Origin: Gloeophyllum trabeum ATCC 11539
Taxonomy: Eukaryota > Basidiomycota > Agaricomycetes > Gloeophyllales > Gloeophyllaceae
DNA: 21,640 nt
Direction: 5' to 3'
Assembly (NCBI RefSeq): GCF_000344685.1
Contig: NW_006920412.1
Span: forward strand, 317,256 to 338,895
In this document: one piece after another, positions 1 to 11,200 of the stretch
Layout: each line of letters begins with the position of its first letter
Numbering within the stretch: position 1 is the first letter of the stretch
The notes under the pieces: model-generated
Told to the model about the DNA's origin: nothing
Databases searched by the model: none
Seen by the model: only the letters and a program-made list of their open reading frames with translations
Program-made: the position numbers and the translations under genes

Positions 1-1
1 C

Positions 2-3000
2 TGGGGTAGTGACAAGGACCAGGGGGAGACTGTCAGTCTCGGTGACGAGGAAGACCTGGACCGCACTATTGCGGAGGCTGCTGGCTTCGACCAGAAAGCC
101 TTTATTGACGAGCACTACTCGTACGTGCCATCTTCCCCTTTACAGGACTCCACTGACGCGCCATCACAGTTAGGGCAGCGTAGTGTAGATCTTAATTTGA
201 GTCCTGTAACATTGGCTTTAATATATTGCACTCATGCGCAAACTTATGCTGCATGTGCAAAATGTAAGGGGAAAGATAAGGCACAACAGGGTAACACCTG
301 GATTCTCGACTCGGGGGCCTCTCGACATTTCACTTTTGACATGAGTGATTTCATCGACTTTGAGGAATTTAAGCAACCTGCGACCGCATCTACCGCGAAC
401 GGGTTTGCACGAATACTTGGGTTCGGTACGACGGTCCTAAATTATTATATCAAGGATGTCGGGAACATAACCACTCGGTTATTTCCAGTCTACTATATAC
501 CTGACCTGAATATTTGCCTCATGTCGCTCGGAGTTTTACTCCAGGATAAACTAAAAGTGTCTGGCAATGACCGACACATAAGTCTCTATGAAAAGGGATT
601 GCGCGAACCTTTATTCAGGTTTTTACCGCGGCAGCCCGGCGACACTATCTATAGTGTCAGTACAATTCCTGCACCGGATGCGTACTCTATATTCCCAACG
701 ATCTATGCGGTCGATTATGGGATTATGCACCGTCGCATGGGACACCCCTCTAAGGAAGTCCTACGGCAAGCAAGGGAACACACCAAGGGTTTCCCCACCA
801 ATCTGGAGTTTCCTTCGGAAGACCCAGTATGCCCTGGATGCGCGGAAGGCAAAATGCCTTCTAAGACTTTCCCGCCATCCACTCTACGGGCAAAAGAACC
901 GTTTGAGTTAATTCATTCGGATCTTAAGTCATTTCCCGTAGACTCCTACCACAAGTATCGGTACACAATCGTCTTCTTTGATGATTACACCTCCTATGGA
1001 TGGGTCATGCATATGCGCTCCAAGGGTGCTGCAATTGCAAAGACTCGTCAATTTCTTGCCTACGTACAAAATCAATATGGCAGGAAAATTAAGGAGTGGA
1101 TGTCCGATGCAGGGGGAGAGTATAAATCTGATGCGTTCATCGAGATGCTCAGAGATGAGGGCATAAAAATCTGACAGAGCGCACCTTATGCGCACCAACA
1201 GAATGGTCGCGCTGAGCGCTTTATTCGGACTATAATGGACAAAGCGCAGTCAATGCGGCTAGAGTCCTGCTCACCTCCATCTTGGTGGGAATTTGCGGTA
1301 GACCATGCCGTTCACGTCTACAATCGGACCCCTTTGAAGCGCCATCAATGGCAGACTCCTTATGAGGTCCTGAACAAGGAACCTCCCGACATCAAGCACT
1401 TACGTGTCTTTGGATGCGGAGCATATGTCTACCTGCATAAGGAAACCAGACCCAACAAGTTATCGCCTAAAGCTGAGCTGATGACTTACATTGGTGTCGC
1501 TGATGGCGGCCATGGCTTCAAGTTCATGCGCGCCAATAATAGTATAGTCACTCAGCCAACCGCGCTGTTTGACGAAGCTATGTTCCCTAAATGCCGTAAT
1601 ACAAAGCGACGGGCAAGCACTACGCTGCAAAGTGCGCCCAAACCAGCTGACAGTCAACCAGACAATTCTGATGATGACTGGATCACTGATGACGATGAGC
1701 CAGACTCACGTCCTCCTCCTAAATCCCAAAAGGGGCCAGGCCAGGATCGTGACGACGAACCTGCGCAGCCTGAGGCGCGAGAGCCTGAGAACCCGCCTTC
1801 TCCACCTCCGGGGGATCCTGCGCCACAAGATGAGCCGCGGAGACCGGTGAGAGAAAGGAAACCAGTAACTCGCCCGGGTAACATCTACGGTGAATCGCGG
1901 AATCCTGTAGAAACCTATCGTGAGATTGAGTCAGACAAGAAGTGGAAGGATTTAGTTGGCGAAAGACCTAAGACGTCTCGCATACCTCGCCAGTCCAAGC
2001 AGAAGCAACAGGTTCCCGGACCTAGCTCTGCCCCTCCACCTCGCGACCCTCCTGCTCAATCCCCGGGTGCTTCGCATGAGCCAATCGCTCCTGAAGCCTC
2101 TGACCAGCGGTCTGAACATGACGCTGATGAGTTACTTCTGGCACAGCTATGCCGGGAAGGGGGAGTACCATTGATCAATTACCTGCTTCTGAAGGCTATT
2201 TCGCCTGAGGCAGATGATCCAGACACGTCCAATGTCAGAGAATGGACGTACCGCGATATCCTTCGCTTACCACCAGAGAAGCAGAAGGAATGGAGAGCTG
2301 CTTGCCACGAAGAATTGGATGCACTTCGTCGGCGCAGAGTCTTTGACTTGGTTGACCGCCCTAAAGGGCATAAAGTCATAAAATGTCGCTGGGTATTTGA
2401 CGTCAAATCAGATGGACGTCGCAAAGCGAGATTAGTCGCTAAAGGCTTCTCGCAGGTTGAAGGCATAGACTTCGACCAAATATTCTCACCAGTTGTGCGC
2501 TTTGAGACAGTGCGCCTTATGCTCACGCTAGCAGCGCTTGAGGACTGGCACATATCTGGACTCGATGTGCGCAATGCCTATCTTTATGGCAAACTGGATG
2601 AGGAAATTTATATGGAACAACCTGAAGGCTTCGCCGTAAAAGGCCAGGAGCACAAGGTTTGTAGACTGCGCCGTGCACTCTACGGACTTAAGCAAGCGGG
2701 GCTTGCCTGGTGGCGCACACTTGCTGAGTCTTTGGAGAAATTAGGCTGCAAACGTCTAACTACCGATGCTGGCATCTTCTTATTCAAGGAGAAGGATGGC
2801 CACATGGTAATTATTGTCGTCTACGTTGACGATGCCTTGTTCTTTGGCAAGGACAAGTCTCTCGTGACAGATGTTAAGTCACGATTCATGAAGAAGTGGG
2901 AATGCAGGGACCTTGGCGATGTCAAGGAATTCCTACGCATGCGCATTACAAGGCAAGGCCGAGAGATTCATCTCGATCAGATCGCCTACCTTGATAAAGT

Positions 3001-3772
3001 GCTGCAGCGTTGTGGCATGCAGAATGCAAAATCTGCGCCAACTCCTCTCCCTGCAGGCTATCGACCTGAACCTCACAATGGCCCGGTCAATCCTACTCTT
3101 CGTAGCCGGTTCCAAACTGTGATCGGTTCCTTGCTCTATATTATGCTTGGAACTCGACCGGATATCAGCTATGCAGTTACCAAGTTAGCGCAATTTGCTG
3201 CTAATCCATCTCAAGCCCATTTAGATAAAGCGCTGTATATCTGCCGCTATCTAATCGGGACTCGTAATTACACACTAGCTTTTGATGGTGCTAGTGGACT
3301 TGGTATTACTGCGTGCACTGATTCGGACTGGGCATCAGACCCCAGTACCAGGAAGTCCCAAACCGGTTACTTCCTTAAATTAGCCAATGGCATATTCAGT
3401 TGGCAGTCGAGAGCGCAGAAAACTGTTGCGCTATCCTCCACTGAAGCCGAGTACATGGCGCTCAGTGATTGTAGCTGCCAATGTGTATGGGTTAGACAAC
3501 TCTTTGATGAGTTAGGCTACCAACTCGGCCCCATTCCTATTTGCTGTGACAACCAAGGATCTATATTCCTTGCATCTAATCCTGTCACCGAGCGAAGGTC
3601 TAAACACATTGACATTCGCTATCACTATATCAGGGAAGTCATCGAGCAGAAGAAAGTTGAAGTATTCTACATCAATGGCGAGAATAACCCTGCAGACATG
3701 TTCACTAAAAACTTAGGACATGTCAAGTTCCTGCGCTTCAGAGCGCAACTCGGACTTAGGTTCTACAAGTAA
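2..3772 (+). pseudogene. copia Gag-Pol polyprotein, left-truncated, one in-frame stop
   Basis: One frame is open from base 2 to the TAA at 3770-3772 except for a TGA at 1172-1174. The protease active site is at about 299-325 (motif LDSGASRHFT). The GAG-pre-integrase domain at about 700-890 has a histidine pair (HRRMGH) followed by CPGC. The integrase core has its first Asp in HSDLKS (about 915) and second in SDAGGEY (about 1103). Its catalytic Glu is in QNGRAERF, just after the TGA. A Pro/Glu/Ser-rich linker covers about 1620-2120. Reverse transcriptase runs about 2260-3000 with ARLVAKGFSQ, the LDVRNAYLYG motif and the YVDD catalytic box at about 2823. RNase H lies at about 3310-3600, with TDSDWASD and SSTEAEYMA. 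After the stop, 866 codons stay open, so readthrough or a very recent nonsense mutation are both possible. As it stands the integrase would be cut between its second Asp and its Glu. Confidence 0.92.
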
Positions 3773-3820
3773 TCTAAGTCAGCCCAACGCTTGCGTGCGC
3801 GATTATCCGCGGCACTTAGC

Positions 3821-3829
3821 GAGGGGGAG
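3821..3829 (+). other. polypurine tract of the copia element
   Basis: The purine run GAGGGGGAG lies directly before the TGTTGAAC that opens the 3' LTR and 48 bases after the pol stop. In copia elements this tract primes plus-strand DNA synthesis. Both position and composition fit. Confidence 0.8.
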
Positions 3830-3859
3830 TGTTGAACTAGGCGCTGACTTAGCTGCCAG

Positions 3860-3914
3860 GTTCTACAACGTACCAGAACGTACCGGAACCCTCTGGAACA
3901 TTCTGGTATATTCC
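3860..3914 (+). promoter_or_regulatory. phased heat-shock-element-like array in the LTR
   Basis: Six HSF half-sites share one 5-bp register: TTC at 3861, GAA at 3876, 3886 and 3896, TTC at 3901 and 3911. The pair GAACATTC at 3896-3903 is a perfect nGAAnnTTCn core, and the outer units have gap/step spacing of 10 or 15 bp. HSF trimers bind such arrays. The array lies about 110 bp upstream of the LTR TATA box, as expected of an enhancer. Binding is inferred from sequence only. Confidence 0.5.
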
Positions 3915-4023
3915 ATTATTGTACAAGGGCACGGAGCTCATGTGGGTCAGTGACATCATAGGTGGAGCTCAGTAGGATTAGAGATATTCCACGTAGCTTA
4001 GTCAGCCTATGGGCCACAGTGCA

Positions 4024-4029
4024 TATAAA
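4024..4029 (+). promoter_or_regulatory. TATA box in the copia LTR
   Basis: TATAAA lies near the 3' end of the LTR, downstream of the GAA/TTC array, where the LTR core promoter should be. In a 3' LTR it would direct transcription into the flanking copy A gene at 4346. Confidence 0.5.
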
Positions 4030-4345
4030 CCCTGCAGCTCTGCTGCCTAATGACAAGGGTCGTTTATACGAGCTTTACCAGTAGCTACAGCATCCAAGCA
4101 ATACAGGTGAGTTGTGTAGGGCGCACTGTGCATGCTGCTGCCTCCATAACTCTTCATCATGATCAAGGTGAGATCATATTTGTTCCAGCATTAAAGAAAG
4201 GATTTAATGGTAGTAGGGCATAGTCATGCTTCCAAGAGCACAAGTCGGGCCAAGATCGATGTCTATAATATTCAATCTGGTGTCTACATTCATGCCCCAT
4301 ATCCTGACATTGTATTGATCATAATTTATAGCTGGAAATGACATC

Positions 4346-5223
4346 ATGTTAAAGAATTTACTTGACAGTGCTGAGCTTGAGTTGGGATATGAGACAGAAG
4401 AAGAAGAAGTAGATAAAGAAGAGGTAGATGACTCTGAAATTGACTGTTTGTGTCCCATTTCAATATCATTATCAGTCTGATCTTCAAGATTATAGGGGAC
4501 AGTTTCTCTGCCACGTCCATTGAGACCAAGGCAGAAGACAATCGGATCGAAGTGATACCGGACTTTGTCATGGCACGTTTGATTGTTGCTCAACTCAAGC
4601 CAACTGAAACTGAAGACAACACACAATCACATGCTGGTCCTCCTGAAGTAGACTCCAAGCGAGAAATTGCCACCCAACAAGAAGCTGATCCAGATCTGGA
4701 GGCCAAGACTCCCCATCTTGCAGGAGCACATATTCTGTATGATGGCAGGCTGCTTATGCAACGGACAATCTTCCTGATGGAGGAGGACAAGAGAGGCCCT
4801 TCTCGCAAGAACTACCACCCAAGTCATAGACAAGAACTTGCGCACGAATGTGACAACTATCTCAGGCAAGCAGAGAAGAAGCTTCTTCTTTACATGTTCA
4901 TCTACTTCTATTTGGTTGATGACCATGCAGTGAGCATGGTGTGCCGTTCAGTTTCTGGTGCTTTCTGGCATTGGACGGAGTTCCACCGCAGCAAAATCCC
5001 ACTTCATTCCTTCCCCACCACCAATGCTGCACTCTCAGTGGCAAGCATCCTATCGGAGAAGAAGAAGTATCAGAACTTTTGTGCAAAATGGGATGACCAG
5101 CCTGTGTTTGAGGTGGGGACAAAGGAGTCAGATGCTGCACTAACAGGGATGATGAAGATTGTGTTCACTAACATCAAGAAGTATTCTCCAAGGAAGCGGG
5201 AGGGTGCAACACTTCTTTACTAG
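4346..5223 (+). CDS. unrecognised protein family, copy A (probably lacks its 5' part)
   Basis: Two exons are supported. Exon 4346-4445 has an acidic Glu/Asp run. A 50-bp intron (4446-4495, GTTTGT...TATAG, phase 1) follows, then exon 4496-5223 ending in TAG. The split codon is Trp, giving WDSFSATS at the junction. The product from ATG 4346 is 275 residues. I do not recognise the family. It is clearly paralogous to the minus-strand gene at 17392-18823, with shared blocks such as FLMEEDKRGPSRK, LLLYMFIYF, GAFWHWTEFHRS and DQPVFEVGTKESDAALT. The intron sits at the same place and phase. The N-terminal exons seen in copy B are not found between the LTR and 4346. The true start may therefore be lost, or may lie left of the retrotransposon. 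ATG 4346 is only the first in-frame Met after stops at 4316 and 4322. An acceptor-like TTTATAG at about 4330 leaves room for another exon. Base composition is AT-richer than the neighbouring genes. Confidence 0.6.
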
Positions 5224-5380
5224 AGTGTATTATTACTGTAATGTAGCCAGAGGCAGCTTGAGGGATGAATCATGTACTTTTAGCAACACATTCAAGTTCC
5301 TCATATTGCATCCGAACAAACTGATGGACTACAGCTACATTTCTATCTCAGTATCACACATCTCATAACATTCTGCCATC

Positions 5381-8052
5381 TCACGTTGGGAACGTGCCGA
5401 GGGTGAATAGTGTCTGCTTTTGTTTGCCCTTGCCCTTCTTCCTCCCTCCCCCGCCGTCATTCCTAGACCCCACCACCTCCCCATTCGGTTCCTGTTCATC
5501 ACGCGAATGCCCGACCTCCGACGACCCATTGGACACCGGCTGCGCCGCACTCGCACTCGCCGCTCCCCAGACATTCCCAGCGGGCTGGCTAGGCTTCCCC
5601 AGGATATTCTTCAACGACTGGTTACCACCCACAGGGGCCCTGACCGGCTTGTTATTGCTCGTGCTTGGCAGCTCGGGGAACGCGGATTTCGACAAGGAAG
5701 GCGGCGGTGGTCCTTTGGCCTTGGAGCTTCCGCGGCTCACCGCAGGGCGGGGGACGACGGACACCGACGAGGGCGGCGGGAAGTGCGAGGACGACGACGG
5801 CCCCGCGGAAGCGGCCGTGGAAGCCCAGGGCGTGCTCCGCTGCGGCTGGCGGTACGCGGGGACCGGGGCTGGCGCGGAGGCTTGCGGGTTGAGCGGCGGA
5901 AAGCGATCTGCGGGGCGCTGGCGCGAGGGACCCGGGACTGAAGACGAAGCGGCGGCCTGCGCGACGCGGTCCCAGACGTGCCGGGACGAGGAGGCGGAGG
6001 AGGAGCGCGTCGCGGTGGAGTGCTTCGCGTTCAGGACGCGGCCGGCGGTTATACCTGCGTACTCGTTGCCCTGGGATGTAGGCACTAAGTCAGGGAAGTT
6101 CTTGCGTTGCTATACGTTGCGGTAGGTGAGTAGACGGTCGTAACATGCATGATTCCAACTAAACGAAAGCGCACCTCCAGCTTGAACCCGTTCCACGCCG
6201 CGAGCAGGTCGCGCTTCTTCTCGTCCTCGTCGAGGAGGTCGACGAGCGCGTTGATGATGCTCGCCGTGTTGTCCAGATCGCGGTCAAGCACGTTCCAGAT
6301 CGTCGAGATGAGGTCGCGCGCTGCGGACTCGGACGCGCGGTACGACCGGATCGCGGCCTTCACGCCCGGCACGATGTTCGCGTTGTTCGGCGCGACGGAG
6401 ACGAGGCGAGCGACGAAGGACGCGTGGCGCCTGCAAATATTTAAACAGAGCAGCATTTGAAAGAGAGATGAAGCTTACTCGGCAACTTCAGGATCGACGT
6501 CGTCGCGCACGGGCGACGGGGACGGACGCCGGGAGGGCTCGGGCGTATTATGCGACGTCCCATTGGCACTGGCGCTGGGATTCGCCTCCGTCGACAAATG
6601 CGCACCGAACCCCTCCCGGCGCCTCCCACCGCCACCAGGTCGCGCCGGGCCAGGCTGTGGCGGTGGCTCCCCGCGATCTCCCCTATCTCTATCTCTATTG
6701 CGCCCACCCCTGCGTCCCCCACCGCCCCCTCCGCTACCACCGCCCGCATCGAAAGCAAAGTCCGCTTGGACGCGCAGCGCGTCCCGCTTGTCGCGCGCGG
6801 ACATGTCCGCGCCGTGCTCCTCGACCATGTGCGCCTTGAGGTCGAGCGCGGAGCCGAAGACGACGAACTTGCGTGCCTGGCACTGCGCGTTGGGGCACGG
6901 AAAGTGTGCGTTGGTGAAGTGCTGTTCCTACATCCCCCGATCATGTCAGATGTGGGTTGAGGGGCGACGTGTGGGAGGCGACGTACTAGTGCTTCGTAAT
7001 TCTGGAAACTACGAGCCATGGTTAAATAGATGAGTAGGCACAAGGAAGGAAAGATACTGACTATTGGTCCCGGATCTCGTTGCGCTTGCAGATGAAACAC
7101 TCTTCGTGCCGCTCGCGCATATGCGCGTAGAGCTCGTCGTCGCTGAAGAAGCACTCGCGGCAAAACGCGCACAGCGGGTGCACGCCGCCCTCGATCTGCT
7201 CCTTCGGCGGCGGGGGCTTGCGCGAACGGTGGTGGGCCATGGATGGGAGGTGGTATGGTAGCAGCCAAGGCGGATAGAGCGCTTGTTCGTGCGCGAAGAC
7301 TTTCTTGTGCCGGATACACAGGTCGCTATATGCGTTCCGTCGCGATCAGCTTTGGAGTGAGATCTGGGAAAGGGAGAGGGACAGACCACATGACTTTGCC
7401 GTGCGCTTCGCGGACGTGTAACTTGAGATCGCCCCAGCCGGCCACGGCTATGTAGTCGCATTTAGAGTCGGGGCAGTTGAAGCGGAGGAGGATAAGCGTC
7501 TCCTCCATCATCTCCTGTGTCTCGAAGAATATGGACAGTTTAGGGTCCTTATAGGGAATAGCATCCGGAGAGTACGACGAGAACGGTGCATCGGGCGAGA
7601 TTGTGAATATCACGGATTGCTGAGGTTCCTGTATGCATTCATTAGCCACATCGAGGCACAGGTGAATACAAACGAGCACTCGCCTTGCAGAAAGTACATT
7701 CGAGCTTCTTGTATAGCGCGCGCAGGCGCAGGGCGCAGACATGGCACGTCCGGTGGTTGCACTCGGACACGGACCAGTACTTGACCGGCTCGGCGCATAT
7801 CCAGCAGATCGCGCCCTCCTCTGCGTCCGCCGTCTTCTCCGCCGCCGCGCCGTCTTCAGCGCTTTCCTGGGCGGCCTCCACAGCCTTTCCTTCCTCCGGC
7901 TTAGGCGACGTAGGCGGCCCACCCCGCCCCCTGCCCATCCCGCCGTTCACGTTCTTTGGCGTCCCCCGGGCGGGGCGCCGCGCGCGGTTGACCCGCCTGG
8001 CGCGGGGCTGTTGCTGGTTGGTCTCTGTGGTCGTCGTTTGTGTAGAAGACAT
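5381..8052 (-). CDS. HEL2: Hel2/ZNF598-type RING E3 ubiquitin ligase
   Basis: In yeast and mammals this cytosolic ligase senses collided ribosomes and ubiquitinates small-subunit proteins to start ribosome quality control. Seven exons, transcribed right to left, give 776 residues: 8052-7684, 7628-7387, 7325-7062, 7008-6987, 6927-6479, 6430-6175, 6109-5381. All phases close. A C3HC4 RING spans residues 83-122 (CWIC, CNH, CHVC, CTFC). Hel2-type zinc fingers follow at about residues 170-340, with motifs DLCIRHKKVF, HPLCAFC, ECFICKRNE and KFVVFGSALDLKAHMVEEH. Then come a Gly/Arg-rich stretch, a helical domain (exon 6), the FPDLVPTSQGNEYAGITAGR block and a Lys/Gln tail ending TLFTLGTFPT. Length and domain order match the family. 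Intron 1 uses a GC donor (AAG|GCGAGT), needed to keep CTFC. Exon 4 is only 22 nt. The ATG at 8052 gives a short Arg-rich leader. It lies 242 bp from the stop of the coiled-coil gene on the same strand, so its promoter must be compact. Confidence 0.93.
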
Positions 8053-8294
8053 TGCGATCGTCGGTGTCGGATTCGTTGATAGTTATGTGTATGAGTGCAA
8101 GATATACGAAAGAGCCAAGGGCGAGCTGCAGCTGCAGTCAGCGCGTAAAACGCTTCGGTTCCGCGTCTTACATATCTCCGCCAAAAAAGGAAGGTATTTA
8201 AGAACGCGAGGGGGACGCGTTGTAGCTAAGTGAACGTTGCGGCAAGTATCATTGTCCTGCGCTATACCCGGAAATGAATAATGAGTCCTAATTA
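8053..8294 (-). promoter_or_regulatory. upstream region of the Hel2-like gene
   Basis: These 242 bases separate the Hel2 start from the end of the coiled-coil gene and must hold the Hel2 promoter. Read on the minus strand, an AT-rich TTAAATA lies near 8200, about 145 bp from the ATG. An ACGCGT (MluI cell-cycle-box-like) hexamer is at 8215-8220. Overlapping CAGCTG/CTGCAG repeats lie near 8125-8138. None of these is proven to function. Confidence 0.3.
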
Positions 8295-11200
8295 CTACTC
8301 TACATCAGTCTGTCCATTAGAGTCAGAGTCAGAGCCCTCAGTCTCCGTCTCCGCCTCCGACTCAGCCGCACTCTCCCCCCCGAATCGCCCCGTCGAACCG
8401 CCCCGCTGATGCTGACCTGGACGCTGATTCACCGGGGGGAGCACTACCGACGAGCTGCGTGACCCAAGCCCGAGCGCATAGAGCCCCGTCAGCCCAGACG
8501 TCGTACGCACCCTCGTCGTTGGCGGCTGGCCCAGCCCCATCCGCGGTGGGGCAGTATTGACGTTGCCCAAATACGAAGGCAGATGCGACGGCATAGGAAT
8601 GCGCAGACCCAGCCCCGCGAACGGGTCCTCCGCCTGCAAATGCGTATAGCTCGACGTATGCCGCAGCCGCGGGCTCGTCATCACCGACCCGAACGTCGGC
8701 GCTGGACTCGAGGAGCGCGCCTGCCCGAGCAGGCCAGACGTCCAGTTCGCCCAGCCGGTGGGCGACGCAGAGGTTTCGGGCGGAGTGGATATGAGTTCAA
8801 GCTCGTGCGCCGCGCGCTTCAACACGGCGATGTCATGCTGTAGGTCCTCCAGCTTCCTCGCAAACTGTTCTCTATCCCTCCTCGCAGTCTGCCCGCTGCC
8901 CTCCACAAACTCCCTGACATCCTTCTCAACCGCCTCCCGCTCGCCCTCCCCCGCAATCGCGCCCGGGACGGTGAGCAGCGTCTCGTACCCGCGGACGACG
9001 CGCTCCTCGTCCGCGACGCGGATCTCGAGCTCGACGCGGGTGTCTTCGTTGTAGTCGTCGAGCCGCTCCAGCGCAGTGCGCAAGACCGGGAGGGACGGGG
9101 ACGGGGAGGTCGCAGTGGAGGACAAAGTGGCTTTGAGCTCCCTGAGTGCCTGGTGGCATTCACGGAAGGCGCGCTGGAGGTCGTCATAGCGGTCTTTCAC
9201 CCTGAGGAGCTCGGTGAGGGCTGATTGGTCTGCGGGAGGGGATGAGGGAGGTGGAGTAGGAACTGCGACCTGTGTAGGGAACTGAACTTTCTCCAAAAAG
9301 GGCTCCTCTGCCACAGGAGAGCTGACAGGCGAAGGCTCTGGGGCAGAAATCGCGGGGTTAACCGTAATATCCAGCGCTTTCGGAATATCATTACTCTCCT
9401 CTGACGACGGGAAGACCACACTGTCAGCCGGTGCAGGTAACAGCACAGAGGAGACCTCCTGCGGCACAACGTCGGGCTCCTTGAGCCCAAGTAGATTGCT
9501 CGACTCAGGTAAGGTTGAAGTATCCTCCATACTTGGGGGCGGTGGGGTCTGTACTAGAGTAGATGACTGGTCAGAGACAGACGAGGAAGACGGGACGAGG
9601 TCTGGTGTAGCCTCGGACGGTTCCTGGTCCATCACACTGGCTAGAGTCGCAGGAGTGGCGGGTATACTCTGGGAGACTTCTACAACGGCCGGAGGAACAG
9701 AGGTATCAGTGTCGTCTGGCTGTGGTTGGACGGGTCCGTCAGCAACGGTAGGCAACGAAAGGAGCTTGGGAGTCGTGGGTGAGTCCACGGTAACTTGAAC
9801 ACTTCTAGGCGCGTCCACCAGCTTTTCCGCCTCTTCTTCATGCTTAGGCGGGGGAGGCGGAGGGGGTGGCGACACCCCCCGATCCCGCACTTCCTGGACA
9901 GCTAACCCAGCGCTCTCCAGCCCAACCCTCGACTCATCCGCAACCGCTTTCGCGGCCTTCCTCTCCGCTTTCAATCTCCTCTCCGTCTCCACCTGCAGCT
10001 CCCTCACCATAGTATTCACCGCATCCTGTGCAGCCAAAATGCGCGCCACGCTCGCCGGTGTCACCTCCTCCAGCTGGGGCGAGCCATCCACCGAATCCAG
10101 CAGTGCCGCCGCGCTCCTCAGGATCTTGTCAAACGCCCCCTCCACCTGTCCCGGGTCCGCAAGCGCCGTGCGCGCGAGGAGCTCCTGCGTCCTTCTCGAC
10201 CAGCGCTTCAGCCCCTCGACGATGCTCTCCTCGCGGCTGAGCAGCGCAAGCCGCAGCGCGACTTCCCGGCGCCGCCCGTAGGTCTCGCGCGAGATGTCCT
10301 CCGACAGCTCGTCCAGCGCGGCGCGCAGCCGCGAGGTTTGGCGTTTCTCGTCTAGCAGGCATTTACGCAGGGTTTGTAGTTCGAGGTCCATGGAGGATAG
10401 GGTTGCGGCGTGCCGCGCTTTGAGGTTCGAGAGCGCAGTTTGGAGGTTGTCGGTGGTTGCTTGGGAGAACTTCCTGTAGAATACGAGTTAGTACGATATA
10501 TGCACAGGAAGGGAGATGCGTACATGTATCGCGAGACTACTTTCGCTGCGGCATTGTCGTCGGCTTTGAGCCTGTCTAGTTCGGCGCGTGCTCGAGCCAG
10601 AGCGGCGCGGTCATCTGCCCCTCCCTTGTGTTCTGCTTTCAGCTTGGCCTCCGCAAGACTCAGCTGCCCGTGCAGCCTCTGCACCTCCGCCTCCAGCCGC
10701 TCGTTCTCCGCGTAGAACTCGCTGAGCAATTTGTGCAGCCCGGACTTGCCCTCCGACAGCGACTCGACGAGTGTGACCGACGAGCTGGAGGCCACGCTCC
10801 CGCCCCCGTCGTCGGATGCCACGCGTCTCTGCGCACGAGGAGACGTCACGGAGCTCTTGCGACCCTCGAGCGCGCGCACGAGGTCGGCATACTCCTGCAC
10901 GACGAGATCCGTCATCCGCCGCTCCTCCTCCGCCGCCCGCACTCTCCTCTCCAGCTCGCGCTCCCTCGCCTTCCCCTCCTCCTGCCTCGCGCGCCCCGTC
11001 GCGGCAAGCTCGTACGCCGCCTCCGCATCGTGCCGCGCCCTCGCCGCCTCGGCCTGTGCGTCCGCGAGCTCAGCTGTGCGTTCGAGGAGCATCTCCTCGG
11101 TCGCAGTGAGCTTGTCGGAGAGCCGCCGCAGGGAGAGCGTGAGCTCGTTCGCGTGCAGCGCCGCGGGGTGCGGGGCGGCGTCGGGATGCGCGCGCAATGT

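Larger units (their letters stand above)
1..4105 (+). mobile_element. Ty1/copia LTR retrotransposon, 3' portion
   Basis: The window opens inside a Ty1/copia element. Visible in order are protease, GAG-pre-integrase, integrase, reverse transcriptase and RNase H. This is the copia order, with integrase before RT; in Ty3/gypsy it comes after. A polypurine tract and a 3' LTR follow. The 5' LTR, primer-binding site and gag lie beyond the left edge, so LTR identity and age cannot be judged. No CCHC zinc knuckle is visible, so it should be upstream. The reading frame carries one in-frame stop in integrase but is otherwise open, suggesting a fairly recent copy. The right boundary depends on where the LTR is judged to end (best guess 4105). 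The next five bases, GGTGA, would be the target-site duplication and cannot be checked without the left flank. Confidence 0.93.
3830..4105 (+). repeat. 3' LTR of the copia element
   Basis: The LTR starts with TGTTGAAC immediately after the polypurine tract. The best end I can find is AATACA at 4105, giving a TGT...ACA repeat of about 276 bp. This is short, as is common in fungal copia elements. Inside are a phased GAA/TTC array (3860-3914) and a TATAAA box (4024-4029). The start is firm. The end is an inference, because the 5' LTR is not in the window for comparison. Confidence 0.7.

Noticed and set aside
4204..4626. Minus-strand 140-codon frame opposite copy A
   Set aside because: Its Ser-rich part is the complement of copy A's Glu/Asp run, and it ignores the intron shared by both copies.
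5394..6125. Plus-strand open frame of 243 codons opposite the Hel2 last exons
   Set aside because: It mirrors GC-rich third positions of the well-supported minus-strand exons; composition is low-complexity with no motif.
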